Assembly (NCBI GenBank): GCA_937880095.1
Contig: CALFLK010000002.1
Location: 1-64,000, forward strand
Length of the DNA stretch: 64,000 nucleotides
Origin: an uncultured Faecalibacterium sp.
GTDB lineage: Bacteria > Bacillota > Clostridia > Oscillospirales > Ruminococcaceae
Reading direction: 5' to 3'
Shown here: positions 30,820 through 40,693 of the stretch, piece after piece
How the letters are laid out: every line of letters begins with the position of its first letter
Position numbering within the stretch: the first letter of the stretch is position 1
Notes under the pieces: generated by a model
Database searches by the model: none
What the model saw: the letters and a program-made list of their open reading frames with translations, nothing else
What the model was told of the DNA's origin: nothing
Position numbers and translations under genes: made by a program

Positions 30820-32286
30820 ATGCCAAAAAAGTTAAGCTCCCATTTAGAGGAGAATCTGGCGGTCCTGAACGATATGTTTGGAACTTCCGGAGATTTTTAT
30901 GCAAAGAAAATTGCCATTGATGGGGTCCCGGCTGCCATTGTGCTGTTCGATAATTTGGCGGGTCTGCAAGGCTTGTGGACCATTGCGCTGGACCGTATCA
31001 GCCATACGCACATGACCCAGCGGTTGCAGGCGCTGGGCGGGGGAGAATCGCTGTATACCTATCTGATGGAGCAGACCGACATTCCGGCGGAGCAAACCCC
31101 TGTGCAAACCGTGGAGGATGCGGTCACAATGATGACAGCGGGTTTCGCGCTGCTGATGTTGGAGGATGTGGACAAAGCCCTTGCGTTTTCGGTACAAACG
31201 CTGAAATACCGCTCGGTGCAGACCCCCTCGGCAGAAGGTAATATGCGTGGCTCCCGTGAGGGTTTCTGCGAAGTGTTGCGGGTGAATATCAGCCTTTTGC
31301 GCCGCCTGTTGCGCACACCGGATTTTGTGGCGGAAACCATCCAGAGCGATACTTCACTGAAAACCGAATACGCCCTTTGCTATGACCGAAAAGCAGCCGA
31401 CCCGGCAAAGGTGAAAGCCCTGAAAGACCGTTTGGCGCAGGCAAACCCGCCGGTACTGTTGGATTCCAGCTATTTTGTACCATGGCTGAAAATCCGCGGT
31501 ATCCGGCTGTTTTCTCCCGTTGGCTATACCGAGCGCCCCGCCGTAGCAGCGGCGAAAATTCAGGAAGGCAAAATCTTAGTCATGGTCAACGGCAGTCCAT
31601 CTGCTTTGATTGTGCCGTATCTGTTCATCGAAAACTTTACCTGTCTGGACGATTACGCAGGTCCGGCGTATTTTGCGGCGCTTTTGCGTATCCTGAAAAT
31701 CTTTTCTTTCTTTTTGACCATCACCCTGCCGGGTATCTTTATTTCGGCGGCAGCCTATACGCCAGAGCTGATCCCGGCGGAGCTGCTCTATAAAATCGCT
31801 GCAGCAGAGCAGGGAACGCCGTTACCGCTGTTTGCAGAAATGCTGCTGGTGATTCTGGTGCTGGAAATCATTCGGGAGGCGGGTCTAAGAATGCCGGATT
31901 CGCTGGGCAATTCCGTCAGTCTGGTCGCTGCGTTGATTGTGGGCGATGCCGCCATCAGCGCAGGTGTGCTTTCCACCTATGTGATTTTGGTGGCGGCGGT
32001 CACGTCCATCGCTATGTTTGTCACCCCGTCCCTGTACGAGCCTGCGTCGGTATTGCGTGTGCTGTTTTTGGTGGCGGGCGGTTTAGCTGGTCCGGTTGGC
32101 ATTGCAGCAGTGAGTATCTTTGCCTTGCTGGCACTTTCTACGCCGGAAATCCTCGATACCTCCTATATGACCATGCTTATGCCCATGAAGCATAGCCTTT
32201 GGGTGGATGGCTTGCTGCGCAAAAAGCTGCCGGATTTGGCGCAGCATGAACAGACCCGCCAGCCCGGAAAGGGGGAAGAAATCTGA
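30820..32286 (+). CDS. spore germination receptor subunit A (GerA family)
   Basis: A 488-residue GerA-type protein. The N-terminal cytoplasmic domain (about 1-260) contains VEDAVTMMTAGFALLML. The membrane half (about 265-460) has the conserved ALLRILKIFSFFLTITLPGIF and REAGLRMPDSLGNSVSLVAAL segments that define the family. GerA proteins sit in the spore inner membrane and take part in sensing germinants. The next gene starts at the stop codon, giving the A-B-C order of a receptor operon. Confidence 0.92.
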   Translation: MPKKLSSHLEENLAVLNDMFGTSGDFYAKKIAIDGVPAAIVLFDNLAGLQGLWTIALDRISHTHMTQRLQALGGGESLYTYLMEQTDIPAEQTPVQTVEDAVTMMTAGFALLMLEDVDKALAFSVQTLKYRSVQTPSAEGNMRGSREGFCEVLRVNISLLRRLLRTPDFVAETIQSDTSLKTEYALCYDRKAADPAKVKALKDRLAQANPPVLLDSSYFVPWLKIRGIRLFSPVGYTERPAVAAAKIQEGKILVMVNGSPSALIVPYLFIENFTCLDDYAGPAYFAALLRILKIFSFFLTITLPGIFISAAAYTPELIPAELLYKIAAAEQGTPLPLFAEMLLVILVLEIIREAGLRMPDSLGNSVSLVAALIVGDAAISAGVLSTYVILVAAVTSIAMFVTPSLYEPASVLRVLFLVAGGLAGPVGIAAVSIFALLALSTPEILDTSYMTMLMPMKHSLWVDGLLRKKLPDLAQHEQTRQPGKGEEI

Positions 32287-33101
32287 TGCAAAGCTGTACG
32301 CCGTTTTATGTGGTGGCGCTGTCCCAGCTGATTTATCTGCTGATGCAGAGCCGCACCGCTTACTACACCGCCAGAGAGGGCTTTTTGGCGGCGCTTCTGC
32401 TGGCAGTGAGCTATCTTCCTTTCTTGTGGATGCTGTGCAAAATAGATACCTGCCCTCGCTGGAAAACCGCAAAACCGATTGCAGGCAAAGTGCTTGCTGT
32501 CGTGCTGTTTTGCTGGGGCTGGGTACAGATTTTCCAGCTCAGTGATATCTGCCGCCGGGAATATCAGACAGGCGGCGTGTGGATTTTGCTTTTGGTGATT
32601 GGGCTTTTGGCGCTCCGTGCGGATTGGCACGCCCTCAGCCGCATGACCCAGACCATCTGGGCGATTGCGGTGGTAGCGGTGGTGCTTTTGGTGGGCGTGG
32701 TACACCACGTCAGCTGGCAGAATCTTTCCTTTGACCCCATCGACAGTGGGCGTACCGCACAGGCATATTGGGCGCTGTTTTACTTTTGTCCGGAGTTTCT
32801 GGCATTGCCATGGATGGGAGACACCAGCAAAAAATTCTGGTGGAAACTGCCTGCGGTGGTGTTTTTCCTGCAAGGCGTTTCCGTCCTTGCTGCCGAAGCG
32901 GTCTTTGGCTGGGAAGCAGAAACCGGGCGTTTCCCTTCGCTGGAAGCGGTGCGCTGCTGCGGCATCGGCGCATTTTCCCGTTTGGATGACATTTTCGTGG
33001 GGCTTTGGCTGTTTTTGAGCCTGTATCGCATTGCGGTGCTTTGGCAGCTCATCAAAATCGTAAGCAAGGGAGGGCGCAACATTGCATTGCAAAAAGAATA
33101 A
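32286..33101 (+). CDS. GerB-like membrane subunit, short
   Basis: A 271-residue protein with about eight hydrophobic segments. By order it is the B subunit of the receptor, an APC-fold transporter-like protein that binds germinant in other species. Usual GerB proteins have about 365 residues and ten helices, so this is shorter; GerB-like features are position and a FYVVALSQLIYLLMQSRTAY start. It overlaps the next gene by 20 bases. The assignment depends mainly on context. Confidence 0.65.
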   Translation: MQSCTPFYVVALSQLIYLLMQSRTAYYTAREGFLAALLLAVSYLPFLWMLCKIDTCPRWKTAKPIAGKVLAVVLFCWGWVQIFQLSDICRREYQTGGVWILLLVIGLLALRADWHALSRMTQTIWAIAVVAVVLLVGVVHHVSWQNLSFDPIDSGRTAQAYWALFYFCPEFLALPWMGDTSKKFWWKLPAVVFFLQGVSVLAAEAVFGWEAETGRFPSLEAVRCCGIGAFSRLDDIFVGLWLFLSLYRIAVLWQLIKIVSKGGRNIALQKE

Positions 33102-34032
33102 GATGGTAGGGGTGCTGCTGGGATTGCTGGTGGTGTTTGCGCTGGTCAGCGAAAAGCTGCCCACCATGCGGAAAAAAACCATCGTGCGCGGGGTACAGCT
33201 CTGCACCGAAGCCGAAGGCTATGGCGTGACCCTGCTGTACCACGATGTACAACCCGCCTCGGATGCCGCAGACGCAAAGGAGCAGTTGGGCGTTGCCATT
33301 GGAAACGGCAAATCCCTGCCGCAGGCGTATGCGGATGCTGAGCAAAAACTGCCGGGGCGGGCGGTGTATAAGCTATGTGACGTGATGCTGCTGTCCGATA
33401 CTGAAATGCTGTCGGATTTGCAGCAGGTGGTGGACGTGGTTGCGGAAAATCAAAAGGGCTGGCTGGCGGCAAAGCTGCTGTATTCCGACGGACCCATGAT
33501 TGCAGAAGACACCGAGGATGTATCCCAAATCTATACTCGGTTACAGCGTGCCTGTGAGGATGCGCCCTATCTGTATCAGGCAAATCAGCCTCTTTTGCTG
33601 CTGCCCAACGTGGTAGAAGAAGATTCTCTGGTAGAAGGTGCAGCAGTGGTGGAACAAGGGCAGGGCAGCCAAATGCTGCCGGAAGGGGAAACCCAGCTGT
33701 TCCAAAGCATCTTGCAGGGTTACGGCAGATTGGAACTGGATATTGAAGAACAGCGGGTGCGGGTAAATGTGATGGTATCCCGCCGCAACGAAAATAACCG
33801 TCTGGTGCGAGACGTGTATCTTTTCCCGGTAGAAACCGACGAGCCGCTGGATAAAACCCAGCTTTTGCAGCGGGTGCAGCAGCTTTGGCAAACCATTCAG
33901 CCCATTGACCAGCGCAGTTTACAGCAGGGGCAGGGGGATGCACGGTATCTCTATCTGCGGGACGGCAAAAAAGAAAACTATCCGCTGTCTGCATGGGAAG
34001 ATGCGGTAAACTTTATCTGGATGGGCGAATGA
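33082..34032 (+). CDS. Ger(x)C-like protein without a visible lipobox
   Basis: A 316-residue protein in the C position of the operon. It has one N-terminal membrane segment (VGVLLGLLVVFALVSEKL), then a Ger(x)C-like soluble part: a first domain with KTIVRGVQLCTEAEGYGVTL and AEQKLPGRAVYKLCDVMLL, and a C-terminal domain around LQSIL/GYGRLELDIEEQRVRV. Classical GerC proteins are lipoproteins; here no Cys follows the hydrophobic segment, so it would be anchored by the helix itself. Length is slightly below the usual 370-400. Confidence 0.75.
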   Translation: MHCKKNKMVGVLLGLLVVFALVSEKLPTMRKKTIVRGVQLCTEAEGYGVTLLYHDVQPASDAADAKEQLGVAIGNGKSLPQAYADAEQKLPGRAVYKLCDVMLLSDTEMLSDLQQVVDVVAENQKGWLAAKLLYSDGPMIAEDTEDVSQIYTRLQRACEDAPYLYQANQPLLLLPNVVEEDSLVEGAAVVEQGQGSQMLPEGETQLFQSILQGYGRLELDIEEQRVRVNVMVSRRNENNRLVRDVYLFPVETDEPLDKTQLLQRVQQLWQTIQPIDQRSLQQGQGDARYLYLRDGKKENYPLSAWEDAVNFIWMGE

Positions 34033-34103
34033 AAGGGCATATGGTTGAATCATCGCAGAAAAGCAGGTATAATAAAACTGATTCTTTATAGGGGGGATGC
34101 TTT

Positions 34104-34958
34104 GTGGAATATCTGTATCCTTGTATCCCGGAGCTGAAGTATAAGGATTATCAGGTATACCTGGCGTACCGTGCCGGCATTTATCGCCGGTTAAAGCGAA
34201 AGTACGGCTGGGCTGCGTGGCTTTTTTGCCGCAAAGAAACGGTTGTCGTGTTTGCTCTTTTGTCCGACGGGTTGGCGGGGCGGCAGGCAACCGTAAAATA
34301 TGTACGAGATTGGAGACACCCGTGGCGCACCCTTCAGGCAATGTTCCATACCAGAGGCATTACCCAAGCCGGGCAAATCAGTATTTTTCTGCGCTGGTTT
34401 TCCCTGTTGGAAACCGCTGCCCAGCCTAGCAACGGAAAATATAAAATCCTTGCCCGCTGGAAGCTGAATTTGCTGAAAAAAGCATACGAGAAAGCCGCTG
34501 GGGAATCGCCCATCGTGCATCGGCTGTTTATGCAGCAGTGGGATTATGCCCAAGCGCTGCGCACCACGGAATGTGTGGATTACGGCGAAGCCGCAAAGCC
34601 CATGGCGCAGCTGTACAGCATGATGATGGAGGATTGCGCCGATAACGATATGGCGCGCCCCTATCTGGAGCGCATGGGCGAAGCCGTAGGCAGTATGATT
34701 TATCTGATGCGGTGCGTGAACAGCTATTCCGAGGATGAAAAGCTGGGTCGCTTTAATATTTATCTGCGCAGAGGGGTTCCCTTTGCAGCAGCAGTAGAAA
34801 ATGCGCAGCGGCAGTGCTATCAGGCACGCGCCGAGCTTGCGCGCGCCTATCATAACTTGATTTTCCTTTTGCATCGGGACCTGATTGAAAATATCCTGAT
34901 CGATGGAAGCGAGCAGGCAATTCTTTCAATCGGGGAAACCACAAAGGAGAAACTATGA
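34104..34958 (+). CDS. DUF5685-like protein
   Basis: A 284-residue, mostly helical protein starting at GTG behind AGGGGGG. The opening (LYPCIPELKYKDYQVYLAYR) and the end (LRRGVPFAAAVENAQRQCYQ) fit the DUF5685 group seen in Clostridia, whose role is unknown. A short hydrophobic stretch (WLFCRKETVVVFALLSDGLA) may touch the membrane. It overlaps the following membrane protein gene by 4 bases. Confidence 0.6.
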   Translation: MEYLYPCIPELKYKDYQVYLAYRAGIYRRLKRKYGWAAWLFCRKETVVVFALLSDGLAGRQATVKYVRDWRHPWRTLQAMFHTRGITQAGQISIFLRWFSLLETAAQPSNGKYKILARWKLNLLKKAYEKAAGESPIVHRLFMQQWDYAQALRTTECVDYGEAAKPMAQLYSMMMEDCADNDMARPYLERMGEAVGSMIYLMRCVNSYSEDEKLGRFNIYLRRGVPFAAAVENAQRQCYQARAELARAYHNLIFLLHRDLIENILIDGSEQAILSIGETTKEKL

Positions 34959-35500
34959 AAAAACAATCCTTTTCCATCGCCTTGTGCGGCGTGTTTGGTG
35001 CGCTGTCCATCGTGGTCATGCTGCTGGGTGTTGTCGTACCCATTGCCATGTACATTGCGCCTGCGCTGGCTGCGCTGCTGGTGATGATCGCTCTGGAGGA
35101 ATGCGGCAGCAAAATGGCTTGGACGCTGTATGGTGCGGTATCCCTCATCAGCCTTTTGTTTATTCCGGATAAAGAGGTCGCGTTCGTGTATGTGTTTTTG
35201 CTGGGCTATTACCCGCTGGTGAAACCCCGCTTCGATGCGATTCGTCGGGGCTGGGTTCGGGTTTTGGCAAAGCTGGGCTTTTTCAATCTGGCGCTGGCAG
35301 TGGCATATGGGCTTTTGATGCTTTTGCTGTTCCCAGGCTGGAAATCCATGCAGTGGCAGCCCATGGAGATCCTGACCACAGCGGCAATCTGGCTGATGGG
35401 CAATCTGGCGTTCTATCTGTTTGATAAAGCTCTGGTTTCGCTTTTGCGGCTGTATCAGCTGGTCTGGAAACGCCGTCTGCACCGGATGCTGCGCCACTGA
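34955..35500 (+). CDS. multi-pass membrane protein
   Basis: A 181-residue protein with five to six hydrophobic helices (ALCGVFGALSIVVMLLGVVV; ALAALLVMIALEECG; FVYVFLLGYYPLVKPRF; LALAVAYGLLMLLLFPGW). The size, a short N-terminus before the first helix and the Ala-rich helices resemble substrate-binding S components of ECF transporters, but no substrate motif is visible. It is translationally coupled to the upstream DUF5685-like gene and followed by a strong terminator. Confidence 0.65.
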   Translation: MKKQSFSIALCGVFGALSIVVMLLGVVVPIAMYIAPALAALLVMIALEECGSKMAWTLYGAVSLISLLFIPDKEVAFVYVFLLGYYPLVKPRFDAIRRGWVRVLAKLGFFNLALAVAYGLLMLLLFPGWKSMQWQPMEILTTAAIWLMGNLAFYLFDKALVSLLRLYQLVWKRRLHRMLRH

Positions 35501-35520
35501 TTCTATAAAATTTCTATCAA

Positions 35521-35560
35521 AGAGGGACCTGCCCCGTTTCGGGCAGGTCCCTCTTTTTTT
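35521..35560 (+). terminator. terminator after the membrane protein gene
   Basis: A 14-bp stem (AGAGGGACCTGCCC and complement) with a 5-base loop and seven T. Very strong. The stretch from here to 35758 shows no gene. Confidence 0.92.
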
Positions 35561-35758
35561 GTATGCAAAAATGGATTCTCCCGGCGGCAGAGATAGCGTT
35601 TCGACACAATATCCCATAAATTTATTGGGCATTTGCCCCCGAATGAATAAATTTTAGGCGGTGCGGCGGGTGCTGTCTGTATGAAAACACTGGGCTGTCC
35701 GATATAGTTTAACCTGCGGCGAGCCCGATGGAACGGAAACAGAAAAGGGGTGAAGCAT

Positions 35759-36364
35759 ATGCGTTCTACATTACCGATGCGAACTGCAAAGATCGGCTAC
35801 ATTATTTTTTCCGCTATTTTGTGTGTGCTGGGTGTCACGCTGATTGCCTTTCCGGATTTTTCGGCGTCCATGCTGGGCACCGTCTGCGGGGTCGTGCTGA
35901 TTGGCTTTGGCTGCATCAAGCTGATTGGATACTTTTCCAGAGATTTGTTTCGGCTTGCCTTTCAATTCGATTTGGAGTTCGGCATCCTGAGCCTGGTGCT
36001 TGGTATTCTTTTGCTGGTGCGTCCGGGCAATCTGGTGAATTTCACCTGTGTGGCGCTGGGCATTTCTTTTCTAGCAGATGCGCTGTTCAAAATCCGCATC
36101 ACGCTGGAAGCCAAACGCTTCGGTATACACACTTGGTGGGTGGTTCTGGCGCTTGCCATTGCTACAGGAGCATTCGGTACGGTGCTGGCGTTCCGCCCCG
36201 GCGCGGGCAGCACGCTGCTGATGATTTTTCTGGGCGTGACGCTTTTGCTGGAAGGCGTTTTGAACATGAGTACCGCCCTGACCATGGTAAAAATCGTCAG
36301 CCACCAGCGCCCGGATGTGATAGAAAGTTCTGATTTTATAGAAAGTGAGGAAAATCGCCCATGA
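35759..36364 (+). CDS. DUF308 (HdeD-like) membrane protein
   Basis: A 201-residue protein with six membrane helices in three similar pairs, as in DUF308/HdeD proteins. ATG 35759 is chosen because AAAGGGG lies 8 bases before it; a GTG nine bases earlier overlaps that site. The tail (DVIESSDFIESEENRP) is acidic. It overlaps the MMPL gene by 4 bases, so it is the first gene of a three-gene envelope operon. The role is unknown; stress- or envelope-linked in other bacteria. Confidence 0.82.
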   Translation: MRSTLPMRTAKIGYIIFSAILCVLGVTLIAFPDFSASMLGTVCGVVLIGFGCIKLIGYFSRDLFRLAFQFDLEFGILSLVLGILLLVRPGNLVNFTCVALGISFLADALFKIRITLEAKRFGIHTWWVVLALAIATGAFGTVLAFRPGAGSTLLMIFLGVTLLLEGVLNMSTALTMVKIVSHQRPDVIESSDFIESEENRP

Positions 36365-38460
36365 AAGTATCACAAGCGATTGTCAAGAGTCGTGTCTGGA
36401 TTCTTGTGCTGTGTGTTCTGCTGATGATTCCGTCTGTGTTCGGCATGGTGGGAACCCGCATCAACTATGATATGCTGGATTACCTGCCTGCGGATATGGA
36501 TACCGTCGCCGGACAGAACGAACTGTTGGAGGACTTCGGCAAAGGAGGCTTTTCCTTCTTAGTGGTCGAGGATATGCCGGATGCGGACGTTGCCAAAATG
36601 GCAGAAAATATCCGACAGATCGACCATGTGGAAACCGTACTCTGGTACGATTCCTTTGCCAACCTTTCGGTCCCGATGGAGCTTTTGCCCAGTAAGATTT
36701 ACGACGAGTTCAATACCGAAAACGCTACGCTGGTAGCGGTGTTCTTCGACAGCGCCACCTCTGCCGACATCACCATGGATGCCATCCGTGAGATTCGCTC
36801 GGTAGCAGGCAAGCAGTGCTTTGTTTCCGGTATGTCCGCACTGGTCACCGACCTGAAGGACCTGTGCGAAAAGGAAGAGCCCATCTATGTTGGTCTGGCA
36901 GTTCTGTGCGCTTGTATTGCCATGATTCTGCTGCTGGACAGCTGGGTAGTTCCGTTTGTGTTCTTGGTGTCCATCGGCATGATGATTCTGCTGAACATGG
37001 GTACCAACTGGTTCTTTGGCGAGATTTCCTACATCACCAAAGCCCTTTCCGCTGTCTTGCAGCTGGCAGTCACCATGGACTACTCCATTTTCCTGTGGCA
37101 CAGCTACAACGAGGAATGTACCAAAATCAAGGATAAAGAGCAGGCAATGGCGTCTGCCGTGCATAAAACCTTTACCTCTGTGCTGGGCAGCTCCATTACC
37201 ACCGTGGCAGGCTTTATCGCTCTGTGCTTTATGACCTTTACGCTGGGTAAGGACTTGGGTATCGTTATGGCAAAGGGCGTTCTGCTGGGCGTTCTGGGCT
37301 GTGTAACTGTCCTGCCCGCTATGATTCTGGTGCTGGATAAGCCCTTGCAGAAAACCAAGCATAAGCCTTTGATTCCCGATGCGGTGCATCTGGCAGAAGG
37401 CGTAACCAAGGGGTTCCCGGTTCTGCTGATTCTGTTTGTGGTGATGATTCCGCCGGCATTCTACGGCTACAACAAGACCAATGGCGAAGTTTACTACGAT
37501 ATGGGTCAGTGCTTGCCGCCGGATATGGAATATGTGGTGGCAAACGAAAAGCTCTCGGATGAATTCCAGATTGCTTCTACCCACATGGTGCTGGTGGATG
37601 CAAATCTGCCCGCCAGCGATGTGCGCGCCATGCTGAAAGAAATGGAAGACGTGGACGGCGTCAAGTATGCGCTGGGTATGGAGTCTGTTCTGGGCTCTCG
37701 TGTGCCGGAAGAAATCCTGCCCGATGCGGTGCGGGAAGTGTTTGAAAGCGACCGTCACGAGCTGATTTTGATCAACTCGGAGTACAAGGTCGCCAGCGAG
37801 GAAGTGAACAACCAAATCGACGCACTGAACGCTATTTTGAAGCGTTACGATGCAAACGGTATGCTCATCGGCGAAGCACCCTGCATGAAAGATATGATCG
37901 AAACCACTGACCGAGATTTCAAGGTGGTCAACGCTGTTTCCATTCTGGCTATTTTTGTTATCATCGCCATCGTGGAAAAGAGTTTCTCGCTGCCGTTTGT
38001 TTTGATTTCCGTCATCGAACTGGCTATCTTTATCAATCTGGGTCTGCCGCATTATCTGGGTCAGTCGCTGCCCTTTATTGCCCCCATTTGCATCAGTACG
38101 ATTCAGCTGGGCGCAACGGTGGACTACGCTATCCTGATGACGACCCGTTATAAAACTGAGCGTCTGTCCGGAAAGGATAAGCGTAGCAGCGTAAAAATCG
38201 CGCTGGCTGCTTCGGCACCTTCGATTATCGTCAGCGGTGCGGGCTTGTTTGCCGCAACCTTTGGCGTAGCGGTGTATTCGGATTTGGATATCATCAGCTC
38301 CATGTGTATGCTGATGGCACGCGGCGCAGTGGTCAGCGTGCTGTGCGTTCTCTTTATCTTGCCCGCCCTGTTTATGCTGTGTGACTGGCTGATTTGCAAG
38401 ACCACAGCAGGGATGCGGCAGATTGGTACGAAAACGAAACTGGAAACTGTGGAGGGTTAA
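36361..38460 (+). CDS. MMPL/RND-family exporter
   Basis: A 699-residue RND-type membrane protein. It has the duplicated plan: one helix, a soluble domain (about 30-175), five helices (with AVLQLAVTMDYSIFLWHSYN), then again one helix, a soluble domain (about 360-510) and five helices (with IQLGATVDYAILMTTRYKTE). MMPL proteins use proton flow to move lipids or small molecules. The following gene product, rich in LxxGAxxL-type repeats, is the usual partner of such exporters in Firmicutes. Confidence 0.9.
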   Translation: MKVSQAIVKSRVWILVLCVLLMIPSVFGMVGTRINYDMLDYLPADMDTVAGQNELLEDFGKGGFSFLVVEDMPDADVAKMAENIRQIDHVETVLWYDSFANLSVPMELLPSKIYDEFNTENATLVAVFFDSATSADITMDAIREIRSVAGKQCFVSGMSALVTDLKDLCEKEEPIYVGLAVLCACIAMILLLDSWVVPFVFLVSIGMMILLNMGTNWFFGEISYITKALSAVLQLAVTMDYSIFLWHSYNEECTKIKDKEQAMASAVHKTFTSVLGSSITTVAGFIALCFMTFTLGKDLGIVMAKGVLLGVLGCVTVLPAMILVLDKPLQKTKHKPLIPDAVHLAEGVTKGFPVLLILFVVMIPPAFYGYNKTNGEVYYDMGQCLPPDMEYVVANEKLSDEFQIASTHMVLVDANLPASDVRAMLKEMEDVDGVKYALGMESVLGSRVPEEILPDAVREVFESDRHELILINSEYKVASEEVNNQIDALNAILKRYDANGMLIGEAPCMKDMIETTDRDFKVVNAVSILAIFVIIAIVEKSFSLPFVLISVIELAIFINLGLPHYLGQSLPFIAPICISTIQLGATVDYAILMTTRYKTERLSGKDKRSSVKIALAASAPSIIVSGAGLFAATFGVAVYSDLDIISSMCMLMARGAVVSVLCVLFILPALFMLCDWLICKTTAGMRQIGTKTKLETVEG

Positions 38461-38463
38461 GCA

Positions 38464-40503
38464 ATGAACCAAAAATGGAAGAAAGTCACGGCGGAAGTCG
38501 TGTGCGCTGCCCTGGTTGTGGCGGGCGTAGGTACAACGGTATTTGCCGTCAACAACGATAAGAATGCGGATGCCAAGCAGGAAACCGCTGCGGTTTCTGA
38601 AACCTCCGGCAAGAAAATCCCCGGCGGTGCTGCATTGGATGAAACCGTGTATGTGCTGGCAGACGCAGACGGAAGCGTGAAAAAGTGCATCGTCAGCGAT
38701 TGGGTGGACGGAACCGACAAGGACGATTACACCCAGCAGGAAACCCAGCAGAAGCCCCCTGTGGAAATGTCGGTGAAGTATCTGCTTGACGGCGTAGAAA
38801 CCGCACCCGACCAGATGGCGGGCAAGAGCGGCAAGGTGAAGATTCGCTTTGATTACACCAACAACCAGACCGAAACTGTGAAAATCAACGGCAAGCAGGA
38901 AACCATGCATGTACCCTTTGCCGCACTGACGGGTATTCTGCTGGACAACAACGTGTTCACCAATGTGCGTGTGACCAACGGTCGTGTGGTCAATGACGGC
39001 GACCGCACCCTGATTGTGGGCATTGCACTGCCCGGTCTGACCGATAACCTGAAGCTGGAAAACGAATATGTGGAGCTGCCGGAGTACATCGAAGTATCTG
39101 CTGACGTGCAGAACTTTGAGATGGCAAACACCATGACGCTGGTGACCAACATGGTGTTCAACGAAATCGACACCGATAAGCTGGATTCTGCCGATGGCTT
39201 GAAAGACGCAATCGGTAAGATGACCGATGCAATGTCCCAGCTGATGGGCGGCTCCAACCAGCTGTATGACGGTCTGAGCACCCTGTACGAGAAATCTACC
39301 CAGCTGGCGGATGGCACCGGTAAGCTGGCGGCAGGTGCTTCTCAGCTGCAAAACGGCGCAGCACAGCTGAACGGCGGCGCACAGCAGTTGGCTGGTGGTT
39401 CTACCCAGTTGGTCGAGGGCTTGGATATGCTGGTAGCCAACAATGACGCACTGAATGCAGGTGCAGGTCAGATTTTTGACGCACTGCTGTCGGTTGCAGA
39501 TACCCAGCTGGCAGAGGCTGGTTTGTCCATCCCCGCACTGAGCCGTGACAACTATGCCGAAATCCTGAACGGCGTGATTGCTTCTCTGGACGAAACCAAT
39601 GTTGCTGCCCAGGCACAACAGCAGGCACGCGCTGCTGTTACCCAGGCTGTGGAAGCCAAGCGCGGCGAAGTGGTCGCTGCTGTCACCGACGCGGTAAAAG
39701 CACAGGTTGCACAGGGCGTGACAGAAGCCGTACAGCAGGGCGTTTTTGAAAAGGTTCTGGCTGCGATGGGCATGACCCCGGAACAGTACCAGCAGGGCGT
39801 AGAAGCAGGTGTAATTACCGCAGAACAGCAGGCTGCTGTGCAGGCTGCACTGGATGGTCAGATGGCTTCGGAAGAAGTACAGGGTCTGATTGCCGCAAAT
39901 GTGGAAGCAAAGATGCAGTCCGAAGAAATGCAGGGCTTGATTGCTGCAAAGACCGAAGAACAGGTTGCAGCTTTGATTGAGCAGAACATGAACTCTCCCG
40001 AAGTGCAGGCTAAGATCACTGCGGCTCTGGAGCAGGCACGCTCCGGCGCAGCCAAGGTCAGCGCTTTGAAAGAGCAGCTGGACAGCGTCAGCACCTTCTA
40101 TACCGGTCTGACCACCTATACCGCTGGTGTTGCAACGGCCAAATCCGGTGCGCATCAGCTGAATGGCGGCATTGCCGAGCTGAACAAGGGTGCTGCACAG
40201 CTGGTATCCGGCGCAAATGCACTGGCAGATGGCGCCAATACGCTGAACGGCAATATGCCTGCCTTGCTGGATGGCGTTGCACAGCTGCGTGACGGTGACA
40301 AAAAGCTGGTGGATGGCTTGCAGGAGTTCAACAAGCAGGGCATTCAGAAACTGGCAAATCTGGTTGACGGTGATTTGGACGAGATGGCCCAGCGCTTGAA
40401 GACCAGCATTGATATTTCCAAGCAGTACCGCTCCTTTACTGATGCGAAGGGCGCAGACGACAGTCAGGTGAAGTTCATTTATCGCACAGACTCCATCGGC
40501 TGA
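38464..40503 (+). CDS. YhgE/Pip-like extracytoplasmic repeat protein
   Basis: A 679-residue protein with one N-terminal hydrophobic signal/anchor (VVCAALVVAGVGTTVFAV) and a very long helical exported part. Repeats of the type LxxGAxxLxxG (ADGTGKLAAGASQLQNGAAQ; GGIAELNKGAAQLVSGANAL) are the signature of YhgE/Pip and MMPL-partner proteins. A second Gln/Glu/Ala-rich coiled stretch spans about residues 380-540. It lacks the C-terminal membrane helices of full YhgE, so it probably works with the MMPL protein encoded 3 bases upstream. Confidence 0.78.
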   Translation: MNQKWKKVTAEVVCAALVVAGVGTTVFAVNNDKNADAKQETAAVSETSGKKIPGGAALDETVYVLADADGSVKKCIVSDWVDGTDKDDYTQQETQQKPPVEMSVKYLLDGVETAPDQMAGKSGKVKIRFDYTNNQTETVKINGKQETMHVPFAALTGILLDNNVFTNVRVTNGRVVNDGDRTLIVGIALPGLTDNLKLENEYVELPEYIEVSADVQNFEMANTMTLVTNMVFNEIDTDKLDSADGLKDAIGKMTDAMSQLMGGSNQLYDGLSTLYEKSTQLADGTGKLAAGASQLQNGAAQLNGGAQQLAGGSTQLVEGLDMLVANNDALNAGAGQIFDALLSVADTQLAEAGLSIPALSRDNYAEILNGVIASLDETNVAAQAQQQARAAVTQAVEAKRGEVVAAVTDAVKAQVAQGVTEAVQQGVFEKVLAAMGMTPEQYQQGVEAGVITAEQQAAVQAALDGQMASEEVQGLIAANVEAKMQSEEMQGLIAAKTEEQVAALIEQNMNSPEVQAKITAALEQARSGAAKVSALKEQLDSVSTFYTGLTTYTAGVATAKSGAHQLNGGIAELNKGAAQLVSGANALADGANTLNGNMPALLDGVAQLRDGDKKLVDGLQEFNKQGIQKLANLVDGDLDEMAQRLKTSIDISKQYRSFTDAKGADDSQVKFIYRTDSIG

Positions 40504-40545
40504 ATCGCACCCTGAACATAAACACACCATGTAATTGATACAAGC

Positions 40546-40588
40546 AAAAAGCCCGGAATCCTCTTTCCTCAGAGGTTCCGGGCTTTTT
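40546..40588 (+). terminator. terminator of the MMPL operon
   Basis: AAAAAGCCCGGAA pairs with TTCCGGGCTTTTT; an inner CCTCTTTCCTCAGAGG forms a further hairpin. Strong and nearly symmetric. Confidence 0.88.
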
Positions 40589-40614
40589 GTATGGGCAGGG
40601 GAGCAGCATAATAA

Positions 40615-40658
40615 AACCCCAGCCGCCGTATGATCGCGCACATACAGCAGCTGGGGTT
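40615..40658 (-). terminator. terminator of the ydhW-like gene
   Basis: Stem AACCCCAGC/GCTGGGGTT. On the minus strand it is followed by TTTTAT, about 35 bases past the stop of the ydhW-like gene. Confidence 0.7.
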
Positions 40659-40693
40659 ATTGTTTTAGAGCAAAGCGCAGCGGAAATCAGCCA

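Noticed and set aside
36559..40641. A 1360-codon open frame on the minus strand
   Set aside because: Opposite the MMPL and YhgE-like genes; a by-product of their codon use.
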